A DNA stretch of 64,000 bases from Amycolatopsis sulphurea (GTDB lineage: Bacteria; Actinomycetota; Actinomycetes; Mycobacteriales; Pseudonocardiaceae). Location: NCBI RefSeq assembly GCF_002564045.1, contig NZ_PDJK01000002.1, positions 3,472,001-3,536,000 of the forward strand. The letters are read 5' to 3'. The notes below the pieces were generated by a model that was given only the letters and a program-made list of their open reading frames with translations, did not search any database and was not told the origin of the DNA. The position numbers and the translations under genes were made by a program. Each line of letters begins with the position of its first letter. Position 1 is the stretch's first letter. This document shows, in pieces, positions 48,761 through 57,240 of the stretch.

Positions 48761-49262
48761 CGGGGTGCTCCAGTCCGCTCGCGGGCCGTTCGGGGTGGCC
48801 CTACACCGGTCCGACGCGCCGGTCGGGCGGTCATGACGCGAAAGCCGGGACTCTTCCCGCGCGGGTCGCCTTACCGTGCTCGCCGTGGGTGCGAACAGGG
48901 GCGGGACTGCGGCGGCTCGCTGAGGGGCGGTCTCCACGCCCGAACTCTACCGGCGCAATCCGCCGGGACTTCCGGCAGCCATGGCCGCCAGCCAGACGCG
49001 GGCGGCGTTCGATCGCGTTGAGTGACGCGCGATACCGATCTGCCCGGAACAGGGTCGTGCCGACTGCGGCCGCCGCGCGAATGCGGCGATGTGGTCAGTC
49101 TGGTCACGGAATACGGCGACGATCATGCGGTACTTGTCGGACTGTCGTTCTTGTACTACGGATCTGTGCATTCCTTGTGCGGTGCATGGAATTGCTCACG
49201 ATCGAATCTGGTAAAGCGTTGGCGCGGATTCGATCCGAGTCATCCGAACGGTGGGCCGTACC
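48761..49262. other. intergenic region without recognisable gene
   Basis: About 500 bases contain only short frames with no ribosome site or motif. The last 10 bases (49253-49262, GGGCCGTACC) are the left target duplication of the following CAGGG element. Confidence 0.35.
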
Positions 49263-49546
49263 CAGGGTCCCGGCAAAGTTGGTCGAGGACCGTGATCAGC
49301 AGAGAGCCGTGGCTTCCGCGTCATCATCGACGACACCTGCCATCTTCGTCGATCACACCCGGCAGCGGGCGAAGCGGAGGTCTTCGAGATGCGCGACCAC
49401 CTCGTTGTGCGCCAGCCCTGTCTCGGGTCTCGGGTCTGTGAAGGGGCCCTTCACGGACTCAGAGTCCGTGAAGGGCCCCTTCACAGACCTTCACGGACCT
49501 CCGCAGTCTGCGCAGGGCCCCTCACACCGACTTTGCCGACATCCTG
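49263..49546. mobile_element. CAGGG-ended miniature element, copy 4 (full-length, 284 bp)
   Basis: The element runs from CAGGGTCCCGGCAAAGTTGG to CCGACTTTGCCGACATCCTG. It is flanked by the exact 10-bp duplication GGGCCGTACC (49253-49262 and 49547-49556). From the left it contains a ~150-bp unique segment shared with the copy at 25621 (ATCAGCAGAGAGCCGTGGCT, CATCATCGACGACACCTGCC), then the nested palindrome (49438-49484), then CGCAGGGCCCCTCACA before the right end. No protein is encoded. Confidence 0.88.
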
Positions 49547-49570
49547 GGGCCGTACCGGCCGGCCAAGTGA

Positions 49571-49706
49571 CTGTCCTCAAAGGACAGTAGGTGTCGGCGC
49601 GCGGCCGATCGACTGTCGCCCCGGCCAAGGTGGCCGCTGCGGCGCGGGTGTCGCCCCGGCCAAGGTGGCCGCGGCGGCGCGGGTGTCGCCCCGGCGGGGA
49701 ACCACG
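49571..49706. repeat. short hairpin and 35-bp tandem repeat upstream of the P450 gene
   Basis: CTGTCCTCAAAGGACAG (49571-49587) is a 7-base stem with a 3-base loop. Two nearly identical 35-base units beginning TCGCCCCGGCCAAGGTGGCC follow at 49616-49650 and 49651-49685, and a third partial unit starts at 49686. They end ~140 bases before the P450 start. The function is unknown, and the units could bind a regulator. Confidence 0.55.
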
Positions 49707-49842
49707 CCATCACCCCGGCCTGGACCGGCCCTGAGGGCATACCCTTGCTGTTGATCAAGTTTGCTGGACGCTCCCGGCATGTCGTGCTACTACTCGTAAA
49801 GATCTTTTCACCGTCCAGGCCGTGCCAGGGGAGGTGCCCGCC

Positions 49843-51891
49843 GTGCCGATCGAGGCCTGTCCGTATCCGTTCCCGGAGGCAGGGCAGCTGGAGCCGGCAC
49901 CGGAGTACGGGCGGTTCCGCCGAGGGGAGGGACTCGGCAGGCTCCAAATGCCCTATGGCGGTGCGGCATGGCTGGCGACCCGCCTGGCCGACGTCAAGTT
50001 CGTCTTGGCCGATCAGCGGTTCAGCCGGGCCGCGGCGCGGGACAATGACATGCCGCGCACGGTGCCGTTGATCGAGCGCACACCGAATCTGCTCAATCTC
50101 GACCCGCCGGAGCACACCCGGGTGCGCCGGGTGGTCGCGCGAACTTTCACGATGCGCCGGATCGAGCTGGTGCGCCCCCGGATCCAGCATATGGTGGACG
50201 AGCTGGCCGGCCGAATGCCGGCACAGGGACCGCCCGCGGATCTGGTCGCGGATTTCGCGCGGCCGCCGGCGATCGCCACTATCAGCGAACTCCTCGGCGC
50301 GCCCGGGGACCAGCGCGCGCAATTCCACGAATGGCCGGACAAGGCCGGCGCGATCTCCGATGTGCCGATCGAGGAGATCATCGCCGCCCGCGGCAATCCG
50401 GAGGACTTCTTCGCCGACCTGGCGGCCCGGCGGCGGGTGACGCCGAGTGACGATCTGATCGGCCTCATCGTCTCGGCGCAGGAGGCCGAGGACCGGCGCT
50501 CCGACGAGGAACTGGTGCAGCTGGGCACCACCCTGCTGGCAGCGGGCCGCGAGACCACCGCCAACCAGCTCTGCGGTTACGTGTTCACCCTGCTGAACCG
50601 GCCGCGGCTGTGGCAGCGGTTGTGCGCCGAACCGGGGCTGGTGCCCAAGGCGGTGGAGGAACTGGCCCGGATCACCGCGCTGGGCGTGGTTACCTTTGGC
50701 CGGATCGTCAAGGAGGACGTCGAGGTCGGCGGCACGCTGGCCCGCGCGGGCGAGACCGTGGTCTGCCAGCTCGCCGCCGCCAACCGGGACGAGCCCGCGG
50801 ATGAGGTGGACTTCGATCGCGAGCACAACCCGCACATCTCGTTCAGCCACGGGGTGCACCACTGCCTCGGCGCGCCACTGGCCAGGCTGGAGCCGCAGCT
50901 CGCGCTCGGCACCCTGCTGAGCCGGCTGCCCGGGCTGCGCCTCGCCGTCGCGGCGGGCGAGGTGCCGTTCAAGACCGGCCGGCTGCTGCGCGGGCCGAAA
51001 TCGCTGCCGGTCATCTGGTGTGCACGGCAGCGATTCCGGATGCGTTCAGAGGCGATGGGAGAGCAGGAAATTCCGGATGATCGGGGTGGCGTTGATCAGG
51101 GTCGGGGTCTGCGAGTCCAGGTTCGGCTGCGTGCTCGGCCACACGTGCCCCGCTCCCTCGATCCGATAGCGCGCCAGCGAACAACCCGGCCACCACTCCT
51201 TGACGACTCCGCGTGTCGGCGAGACGGAGATCGGCCCGAACCGGCACTGGTCGCGGTCGACCCAGCCGGCCATCCAGTCCGGAATGGACGGCAGGCCCTT
51301 CTCCGGGTTGCCGTTGTAGGGAATGGTGGGATCCGCGGTGCCGTGGAAGTCGACCAGCGCCACCTTGCGCGACGGGTTGCACGGGCCGCCCTGCGGGTAG
51401 AAAGCACCGGAAACCGGGGCGAACGCGGCGATCCGGCTGGCCATCCGGCAGGCCAGCACGCCGGTGAAGCCGCCACCGTTGGACTTGCCGGTCGCGTAGA
51501 TCCGCGACGGGTTCACACACAGCGTTCGCTGCAAGGAGGTGAGCAGATCGCTGGTGAACCGCACATCGTCCACATTGGCCGAGTACGGCGCACCGGTCCA
51601 GGCGGCCTCGCCGTCGGTGCCGGTCAGGCCCTGCGGGTAGACCGCGATCATGTCGCCACCGGAGAAACCGGACAGTTTCTCCTGCCACTCCGCGGTACGT
51701 TTGTGGCCGTGGAAGGAAAGCACCAGCGGGTACGAACGGTGCGGGTTGTACCGGGCGGGCACGTAGATCCGGTATTCCCGGCGCACCCCGCCGGAGGTCA
51801 GCTGCCCGACGGTGGTGGTTCCGGTGGCGCCAGGAGCGGAGCGCCCGCATCCGGTGGTCGGGACGGGGTGATCGACCACTCCGGACGGTGA
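49843..51891 (+). CDS. cytochrome P450 with lost stop codon
   Basis: The first ~393 residues are a complete bacterial P450: I-helix LLAAGRETTANQL, the ExxR motif in AVEELARI, and the haem loop FSHGVHHCLGAPLARLE. The domain finishes LRGPKSLPVIW, where related enzymes stop. Here the codon is followed by TGT GCA, and the frame stays open for ~290 more residues that are antisense to the esterase gene at 51046-51975. GTG 49843 is chosen because GGGAGG lies 8 bases upstream and the alignment starts at PIEACPYPFP. The extension is probably an artefact of a lost stop, so the true product size is uncertain. The substrate is unknown; a ferredoxin is not adjacent. Confidence 0.85.
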   Translation: MPIEACPYPFPEAGQLEPAPEYGRFRRGEGLGRLQMPYGGAAWLATRLADVKFVLADQRFSRAAARDNDMPRTVPLIERTPNLLNLDPPEHTRVRRVVARTFTMRRIELVRPRIQHMVDELAGRMPAQGPPADLVADFARPPAIATISELLGAPGDQRAQFHEWPDKAGAISDVPIEEIIAARGNPEDFFADLAARRRVTPSDDLIGLIVSAQEAEDRRSDEELVQLGTTLLAAGRETTANQLCGYVFTLLNRPRLWQRLCAEPGLVPKAVEELARITALGVVTFGRIVKEDVEVGGTLARAGETVVCQLAAANRDEPADEVDFDREHNPHISFSHGVHHCLGAPLARLEPQLALGTLLSRLPGLRLAVAAGEVPFKTGRLLRGPKSLPVIWCARQRFRMRSEAMGEQEIPDDRGGVDQGRGLRVQVRLRARPHVPRSLDPIARQRTTRPPLLDDSACRRDGDRPEPALVAVDPAGHPVRNGRQALLRVAVVGNGGIRGAVEVDQRHLARRVARAALRVESTGNRGERGDPAGHPAGQHAGEAATVGLAGRVDPRRVHTQRSLQGGEQIAGEPHIVHIGRVRRTGPGGLAVGAGQALRVDRDHVATGETGQFLLPLRGTFVAVEGKHQRVRTVRVVPGGHVDPVFPAHPAGGQLPDGGGSGGARSGAPASGGRDGVIDHSGR

Positions 51892-51975
51892 AGCGGACGC
51901 GGTGGAGGTCAGCACTGCCCCGAAACCCAGTACCGCGGCACACAACGCGGCGAGTCGGTGGAAGCGTCTGGACAT
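51046..51975 (-). CDS. secreted alpha/beta-hydrolase esterase (PHB depolymerase/LpqC-like)
   Basis: ATG 51975 follows AAGGAG. The 309-residue product has a signal peptide (LAALCAAVLGFGAVLTSTAS). The esterase PHB depolymerase pattern follows: YPLVLSFHGHKRTAEWQEKL, MIAVYPQGLTGTDGE, nucleophile ATGKSNGGGFTG, VDFHGTADPTIPYNGN with the Asp, and GAGHVWPS with the His. It probably cleaves an extracellular polyester, feruloyl ester or lipid. The stop lies ~26 bases from the end of the converging P450 domain. Confidence 0.88.
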   Translation of the reverse strand: MSRRFHRLAALCAAVLGFGAVLTSTASASPSGVVDHPVPTTGCGRSAPGATGTTTVGQLTSGGVRREYRIYVPARYNPHRSYPLVLSFHGHKRTAEWQEKLSGFSGGDMIAVYPQGLTGTDGEAAWTGAPYSANVDDVRFTSDLLTSLQRTLCVNPSRIYATGKSNGGGFTGVLACRMASRIAAFAPVSGAFYPQGGPCNPSRKVALVDFHGTADPTIPYNGNPEKGLPSIPDWMAGWVDRDQCRFGPISVSPTRGVVKEWWPGCSLARYRIEGAGHVWPSTQPNLDSQTPTLINATPIIRNFLLSHRL

Positions 51976-52057
51976 ACGATTCTCCTTGAGCGGTGAATAA
52001 GCGCGACCATCGTCACATTGCGCTGGAGCGCCTCGCTCGTTTCGTTCATAGAGTTCG

Positions 52058-53374
52058 TCACATCGTGCAGGCACCCTTGGCCGCGAGCACACGGCCCACC
52101 GACGCGGCGACCTGCGCGGCGGGCAGTTCGCCGGTCTGCACGGCTTGCACGAGCCGGTCGAGCACCGCGGGCACGTCCCCGTTGCCGGAGGAGAACAGTG
52201 CCTCGTCCGCGCCGGCTTGGAGTGCCTTCAGTACCGCTTCGGGCAGCGGGTACTGATCGGTGATCGCCTTCATTCCGCCGAGATCATCGGTGATCACCGG
52301 TCCGGAGAACCGGAATTCGCCACGCAGCAGCCGATACGCGGCCGGGGACAGCGAAGCGGGCACCCCGCCGGTCAGCCCCGGCACGTCCAGATGCCCGACC
52401 ATCACCCCCACTTTTCCGTACTCCGCGAGGTCGCGGTAGGGCACCAGATCGACCTGCCGCAACCGATCCAGCGGCGGGGTGGTCACCGCGGTGCGATGCG
52501 AATCGCCGGATCCGTGGCCGTGCCCCGGAAAGTGCTTGAGTACCGGCAGCACGCCGCCGGCCCGCAGCCCTTCCGCGAAGGCCATCGCGTACGTGCGCAC
52601 CTTCTCCGGATCGGGACTGTAGGAACGGTCCCCGATCACCGCGTCGTCCGGTTCGTCGCTCACGTCCGCGTCCGGTGCATAGTCCACTGTGACCCCACGG
52701 CCATGTAGCTGCCTGCCGCGCTGCTCGCCCAGCGCCCGCACCTCGTCCGGGGTTTTCGTGGCGGCCAGCTGCCGGGCGCTAGGCAATGGCCCGTCGAGCT
52801 CGTCGATGCGCTGGACCCGTCCGCCTTCTTCGTCGACCGCGACCGAAACGGGGATGCGTGCCGCCTGGTGCACCGCGGCCAGCGCACCATTCTGCAACAG
52901 TGTGGTCTTATTGCCGCCGACGAAGATTCCACCGACCTGAGTGGACCGGACAAGATTTGTCACCGCGGCCGGATTTCCCGCGTCGACGCCGGGTACCACG
53001 AGCTGCGCGACCCGTGCGCGCACACCCATCGCGAACACCGCCGCGGTGCACGACGATGCCGGGGAAGAAGGAACCTGCGCGGACGGTGGCGCACTGCTGA
53101 TACCGGGGATCGCGCCAGGTGAAGGCACTGCCGTACCGGTGACGGACGGCCCGGTGCAGCCGGCGAGCGTTCCGCCGAGCAGGAGAACGACCAGTTTTCC
53201 GGCCGAGGACCGCCACGCAGGGTTCCGGCAAAGTTGGTCGGGGACCCGGCGGCGGGCGATGCGGAGGTGTGTGCGACCACCTCGTGGCGTGCGCCGGACC
53301 GGTTTCGGGTCCGTGAAGGGGCCCTGCACGGACTCAGAGTCTGTGAAGGGCCCCTTCACAGATCTCCACACCAA
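52058..53374 (-). CDS. glycoside hydrolase family 3 lipoprotein (LpqI/NagZ-like), start displaced
   Basis: The mature protein starts with a lipobox LVVLLLGGTLAGC and a Thr/Ser/Pro linker. The GH3 N-acetylglucosaminidase core follows (VDEEGGRVQRI, VTVDYAPDADVSDEPD, VLPVLKHFPGHGHGSGDSH with the catalytic His/Asp region, GVMVGHLDVPG, VITDDLGGMKAI). It resembles mycobacterial LpqI, which recycles muropeptide sugars at the cell surface. The normal start should be ~10 codons before the lipobox, but a CAGGG element begins there. The open frame therefore runs through the element to 53374 without an ATG or GTG next to the signal peptide, and expression is doubtful. Confidence 0.8.
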   Translation of the reverse strand: MVWRSVKGPFTDSESVQGPFTDPKPVRRTPRGGRTHLRIARRRVPDQLCRNPAWRSSAGKLVVLLLGGTLAGCTGPSVTGTAVPSPGAIPGISSAPPSAQVPSSPASSCTAAVFAMGVRARVAQLVVPGVDAGNPAAVTNLVRSTQVGGIFVGGNKTTLLQNGALAAVHQAARIPVSVAVDEEGGRVQRIDELDGPLPSARQLAATKTPDEVRALGEQRGRQLHGRGVTVDYAPDADVSDEPDDAVIGDRSYSPDPEKVRTYAMAFAEGLRAGGVLPVLKHFPGHGHGSGDSHRTAVTTPPLDRLRQVDLVPYRDLAEYGKVGVMVGHLDVPGLTGGVPASLSPAAYRLLRGEFRFSGPVITDDLGGMKAITDQYPLPEAVLKALQAGADEALFSSGNGDVPAVLDRLVQAVQTGELPAAQVAASVGRVLAAKGACTM

Positions 53375-53382
53375 CTTTGCCG
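53218..53382. mobile_element. CAGGG-ended miniature element, copy 5 (right end damaged)
   Basis: The left end CAGGGTTCCGGCAAAGTTGG lies at 53218, and the inner segment GAGGTGTGTGCGACCACCTC matches copy 1 in reverse. The nested palindrome is at 53313-53359 with two substitutions (GCCCTGCAC, GAGTCTGTG). The right side stops at CACACCAACTTTGCCG, without CCCTG, and no 10-bp duplication is visible, so the right tip is deleted or diverged. Confidence 0.7.
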
Positions 53383-53573
53383 CCTCGGTCGAGCATGCGC
53401 CTTCATGTATTCCTCTGGCGGTATGGGACGGGTCCCGAAGACGGTATCCGACGTCACCTCTATCCCCGGCTTCAGCCGGTGAAGAACGGTCGTGAAGCGA
53501 CTAGAGAATTCATGAAGGCGCCCTCGGCACACTTGCCTTCAGGCAGGGCAGGTGTCTGTACACGGAGGTGGCA

Positions 53574-54167
53574 ATGAACCAGGTCAAGGTGGCGGCGTGG
53601 GCTTCGGACCCGATCGCGCTGGCAGGGCTCATCGACCACCTGCGCGCACGGCCCGAGGTCCGGGTGCTGCCCGGCCAGCAGCGCGGTGAGGCCGCGGTGC
53701 TGGTGTTCGCGGCCAACCGCATCACCCGTGAGGTGAAGGCGGCGCTGCGGGCCGCGGCCTCGGAGACCCCGGCGGCCATCGTGCTGGTGGCCGGTTACGT
53801 GGAGCCGGAGGAGCTGCCGGAGCTGTCGGCCTGCCACGTCGCCGCGGTGCTGCCGCGGGAGGCGATCGCGGGCGACAAGCTGGTGCGCAGCATCGTGGCG
53901 GCCGCTTCTGGCCGGGAGACCGCCCTGCGCGACTTGCTGGATCAGGCGGAGAGCCTGCAGGACACCGCGGACGGCGCGGCGCTGTCCGCCCGGGAGGTGG
54001 ACGTGCTGCGGCTGATGGCCGAGGGCTGGGACACTGCGGAGATCGCGGGCAAGCTCTGCTACTCGGAGCGGACCGTGAAGAATGTCATCTACGGCCTGAC
54101 CAATAGGCTGAAGCTGCGCAACCGCCCGCATGCCGTCGCCTACGCCCTGCGCGCAGGGGTTATTTGA
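53574..54167 (+). CDS. LuxR-type regulator, receiver-like N-terminus
   Basis: The 197-residue protein has a degenerate receiver-like domain (VKVAAWASDPIALAGLIDHL, GEAAVLVFAANRITREVKAA) without the phosphoacceptor Asp, and a C-terminal LuxR helix-turn-helix (LSAREVDVLRLMAEGWDTAE, ERTVKNVIYGLTNRLKLRNR). GGAGG precedes ATG 53574. It ends 14 bases before the ABC transporter operon and probably controls it. Confidence 0.82.
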   Translation: MNQVKVAAWASDPIALAGLIDHLRARPEVRVLPGQQRGEAAVLVFAANRITREVKAALRAAASETPAAIVLVAGYVEPEELPELSACHVAAVLPREAIAGDKLVRSIVAAASGRETALRDLLDQAESLQDTADGAALSAREVDVLRLMAEGWDTAEIAGKLCYSERTVKNVIYGLTNRLKLRNRPHAVAYALRAGVI

Positions 54168-54181
54168 AGGATGCTCACCAC

Positions 54182-55447
54182 GTGCGAAAGCTGATCCGGC
54201 ACCCGGCCACCGCCGCGGCCATCGCGGCCACGCTGCTCGTCTCCTCCGCCTGCAGTGGCTCGACCGGGGACGGGAAGATCACGCTGACCGTCGCGACGTT
54301 CGGTGAGTTCGGCTACCGGCCGCTGTTCGAGCAATACGAAAAGGACCATCCGGGCATCGAGATCCGCAGCCGGGTCACCGATTTCGACACGCACTTCAAG
54401 GCGCTGAGCATGCAGCTGGCGGCCGGTCGCGGTGTATCCGACGTGGTCGCCATCGAGGAGCAGCAGCTCCCGACCTACCTGCAGGTCAAGGACAAGTTCG
54501 TCAACCTCGCCGACTACGGTGCCGCGCAACTGAAGGATCAGTGGGCGCCGTGGAAGTGGGCGCAGGGCACCAAGGACGGCTACGTGCTGGGGCTGGGCAC
54601 GGACATGGGCAGCCTCGCGCTCTGTTACCGCCGCGATTACTTCGAGCAGGCGGGCCTGCCCACCGACCGGCAGGCGGTGGCCGCGCTCATGCCCACCTGG
54701 CAGGACTACGCCAAGGTCGCCGGCCAGTTCACCGCGAAGCTGCCGAAGGTGAAGTTCGCCGATTCGGCAGGCACGGTCTACACCGCGATGCTGAACCAGT
54801 CGGCGGAGAACTACTTCTCCGCCAAGGACGATTCCTACGTCGCGGACCGGAATCCGAGCGTGCGCGACGCGTTCTACCTGGCCGGCGGTCTCGCGCAGAG
54901 CAAGCAGACGGCCGCGGTCACCACCTACACCTCGGCCTGGAACGTGGCCATCAAGCAGGGCGGGTTCGCGACCATCGCCTGCCCGGCCTGGATGCTGACC
55001 CAGATCAAGGAAGCGGGCGGCAAGGACGTCAGCGGAAAGTGGGACGTCACCTCGGTGCCCGGCCACAGCGGCAACCAGGGCGGCTCGTTCCTCACCGTGC
55101 CGAAGCAGGGCGCGCATCCGAAGGAGGCCTACGACCTCGCGCGCTGGCTGACCGCGCCCGAGCAGGAGAAGCGGCTCTTCCTCAGCGACGGGATCCTGCC
55201 GAGCGAGCCGCAGGTCTATCAGGACCCGCAGGTCGTCGCGCACAGGGACGAGTACTTCTCCAACGCCCCGATCGGGCAGCTCTATGCCGCTTCGGCCACC
55301 TTGTTGCGGCCCAACTATCGTGGCCTGCACGACGCCGACGTACGCCCCGAATTCGGCAAGGCGCTCGGCCGGATCGAGGACGGTTCGAGGACCGTCGACC
55401 AGGCCTGGGCCGAAGCGACCCAGCGCGGGCGCGAGGCGATCAAGTAA
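54182..55447 (+). CDS. sugar ABC transporter substrate-binding lipoprotein
   Basis: The 421-residue protein starts VRKLIRHPATAAAIAATLLV with lipobox VSSAC and has the extracellular solute-binding protein family 1 fold: TVATFGEFGYRPLFEQYEKD, VSDVVAIEEQQLPTYLQ, YVLGLGTDMGSLALCYRRDY, GSFLTVPKQGAHPKEAYDLA. It presumably captures an oligosaccharide for the two permeases downstream. GTG 54182 is preferred; a TTG at 54164 would add six residues and overlap the regulator gene. Confidence 0.88.
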   Translation: MRKLIRHPATAAAIAATLLVSSACSGSTGDGKITLTVATFGEFGYRPLFEQYEKDHPGIEIRSRVTDFDTHFKALSMQLAAGRGVSDVVAIEEQQLPTYLQVKDKFVNLADYGAAQLKDQWAPWKWAQGTKDGYVLGLGTDMGSLALCYRRDYFEQAGLPTDRQAVAALMPTWQDYAKVAGQFTAKLPKVKFADSAGTVYTAMLNQSAENYFSAKDDSYVADRNPSVRDAFYLAGGLAQSKQTAAVTTYTSAWNVAIKQGGFATIACPAWMLTQIKEAGGKDVSGKWDVTSVPGHSGNQGGSFLTVPKQGAHPKEAYDLARWLTAPEQEKRLFLSDGILPSEPQVYQDPQVVAHRDEYFSNAPIGQLYAASATLLRPNYRGLHDADVRPEFGKALGRIEDGSRTVDQAWAEATQRGREAIK

Positions 55448-55452
55448 CCGCC

Positions 55453-56364
55453 GTGAACACGCGCGGAACCTTCGGGACGCGGCTGGACCGGAAGGTCACG
55501 CCCTTCCTGTTCATCGCGCCGTTCTTCGCGATCTTCGCGGTATTCGGCGCATTTCCCCTCTTGTATACGGCGTGGGTGTCCCTGCACGATTGGGGTCTGC
55601 TCGAAGGCGACCGGGGCAGGTTCGGCTTCGCCAACTACGCCGAGCTGTTCGGCGATGGGCGGTTCTACAACGCGCTGGCCAACACGATCGGCATTTTCCT
55701 GCTCGCCGCGGTCCCGGAGTTCTTTCTCGCCCTCGGCATCGCCGCGCTGCTCAACCGCAAGCTGCGCGCGTCGACCTGGTGGCAGACCGGGGTGCTGCTG
55801 CCCAACGTGGTGTCGGTGGTCGCGGTGGGGCTGGTCTTCACCCAGCTCTACAGCCGCGATTTCGGGGTGGTGAACGAGGTACTCGGCTGGTTCGGGGTGT
55901 CGCCGGTGAACTGGCAAGCCGGCCGGTGGACCTCGCATCTGGCCGTGGCCAGCATGGTGATGTGGCGGTGGGTCGGCTACAACGCGCTGATCTACCTGGC
56001 GGCCATGCAGGCCGTACCGCAGGAGCTGTACGAGGCCGCGGAGCTGGACGGCGCCTCGCACTGGCGCACTTTCTGGTCGGTGACCGTGCCCGGGATCCGC
56101 CCGGCGATCGCGTTCACCGTGGTGGCCGGCACGGTGAACGGGCTGCAGTTGTTCGCCGAGCCGCAGCTGTTCGATCCGGGCGGCGGGGGCACCGGCGGGA
56201 ACGACCGGCAGTTCCAGACCCTGGCGATGTACTTGTACGAGAAGGGTTTCACCAAGTTCGACGCCGGATATGCGGCCGCGCTGTCCTGGGTGACGTTCCT
56301 GATCTGCGTGGTCTTCGCGATCTTCAACTACCGGCTGGTGCGCCGGTTCGTGAGCGCGTCGTGA
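55453..56364 (+). CDS. carbohydrate ABC transporter permease (MalF-like)
   Basis: The 303-residue protein has six membrane helices and the permease EAA loop ELYEAAELDGASHWRTFWSV typical of MalF-type subunits. GTG 55453 starts five bases after the binding-protein stop. It ends in a GTGA overlap with the second permease gene. Confidence 0.9.
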   Translation: MNTRGTFGTRLDRKVTPFLFIAPFFAIFAVFGAFPLLYTAWVSLHDWGLLEGDRGRFGFANYAELFGDGRFYNALANTIGIFLLAAVPEFFLALGIAALLNRKLRASTWWQTGVLLPNVVSVVAVGLVFTQLYSRDFGVVNEVLGWFGVSPVNWQAGRWTSHLAVASMVMWRWVGYNALIYLAAMQAVPQELYEAAELDGASHWRTFWSVTVPGIRPAIAFTVVAGTVNGLQLFAEPQLFDPGGGGTGGNDRQFQTLAMYLYEKGFTKFDAGYAAALSWVTFLICVVFAIFNYRLVRRFVSAS

Positions 56365-57188
56365 GGCCGCGGCGGCGCGCGGGCGCCTGGGTGTACGTGG
56401 TGCTGGCCGGTGTGCTCGCCGGCTCGATCTTCCCGTTGTACTGGTCGTTCGCGGTGTCCAGCCGGGACAATTCGGCGATCGGGGAGACCTCGCCGCTGCT
56501 GCTGCCCGGCGGGCATTTCTTCGAGAACGTCCAGCGCGTGTTCGACACGGTGGACTTCTGGCAGGCCATCGGGAACTCGCTGATCGTGGCGAGCACCGTG
56601 ATGGTGTCCAATGTGGTCCTGTCCACTGTGGCCGGTTACGCCTTCGCGCGACTGCGTTTCCCCGGCCGTAACAGCCTGTTCCTCCTGGTCGCCGGTTCGG
56701 CGATGGTGCCGGCGCAGCTCGGCGTGATCCCGCTGTTCCTGGTGATCAACGATCTCGGCTGGTACGGCAGGCTGGAGGCGGTGATCGTGCCCGGCCTGGT
56801 GAGCGCGTTCGGGGTGTTCTGGATGCGCCAGGCGTGCGAGGGCGCGGTGTCCGCCGACCTGATCGACGCGGCCACTGTGGACGGAGCCTCGGTCCTGCGC
56901 ACCTTCTGGCACGTGGCCGTACCCGCACTCCGCCCGCACGCCGCGGTGCTGGCCATGATCACCTTCCTCGGCGCGTGGAACGACTACTTCTGGCCGCTGG
57001 CGGTGCTGGATTCCTCGGACAGCCCGACCGTGCAGGTAGTGCTCTCGCAACTGGCCAGCGGGTACTACACGGACTACGCACTGATGCTGACCGGCGCGAC
57101 CCTCGGCGTGCTGCCGGTGATCGTCCTCTTCCTGCTGCTGGGCCGGTATCTGGTCCGCAGCATCGCCGGCGGCGTGCGTTACGGCTAG
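56361..57188 (+). CDS. carbohydrate ABC transporter permease (MalG-like)
   Basis: The 275-residue protein has six membrane helices and the EAA loop DLIDAATVDGASVLRTFWHV. It completes the membrane part of the importer with the preceding gene. No ATP-binding subunit is encoded nearby; actinobacterial sugar importers often share a multitask ATPase (MsiK-like) encoded elsewhere. A solo palindrome follows 14 bases after the stop. Confidence 0.9.
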   Translation: MRPRRRAGAWVYVVLAGVLAGSIFPLYWSFAVSSRDNSAIGETSPLLLPGGHFFENVQRVFDTVDFWQAIGNSLIVASTVMVSNVVLSTVAGYAFARLRFPGRNSLFLLVAGSAMVPAQLGVIPLFLVINDLGWYGRLEAVIVPGLVSAFGVFWMRQACEGAVSADLIDAATVDGASVLRTFWHVAVPALRPHAAVLAMITFLGAWNDYFWPLAVLDSSDSPTVQVVLSQLASGYYTDYALMLTGATLGVLPVIVLFLLLGRYLVRSIAGGVRYG

Positions 57189-57202
57189 CCGTAAGGTTGG
57201 CT

Positions 57203-57240
57203 GTGAAGGGGCCCTTCACGGACTCTGAGTCCGTAAGGGC
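57203..57240. repeat. partial nested palindrome after the ABC operon
   Basis: GTGAAGGGGCCCTTCAC followed by GGACTCTGAGTCCGTAAGGG is the left arm and most of the centre of the palindrome that lies within CAGGG elements; the last GTGAAGGGCCCC arm is damaged. It lies directly after the permease stop and can act as a 3' hairpin. The following 170 bases hold no gene. Confidence 0.6.

Noticed and set aside
57203..57240. A complete CAGGG element after the ABC operon
   Set aside because: Neither the CCGGCAAAGT end nor a CAGGG/CCCTG tip is present; only a damaged palindrome remains.
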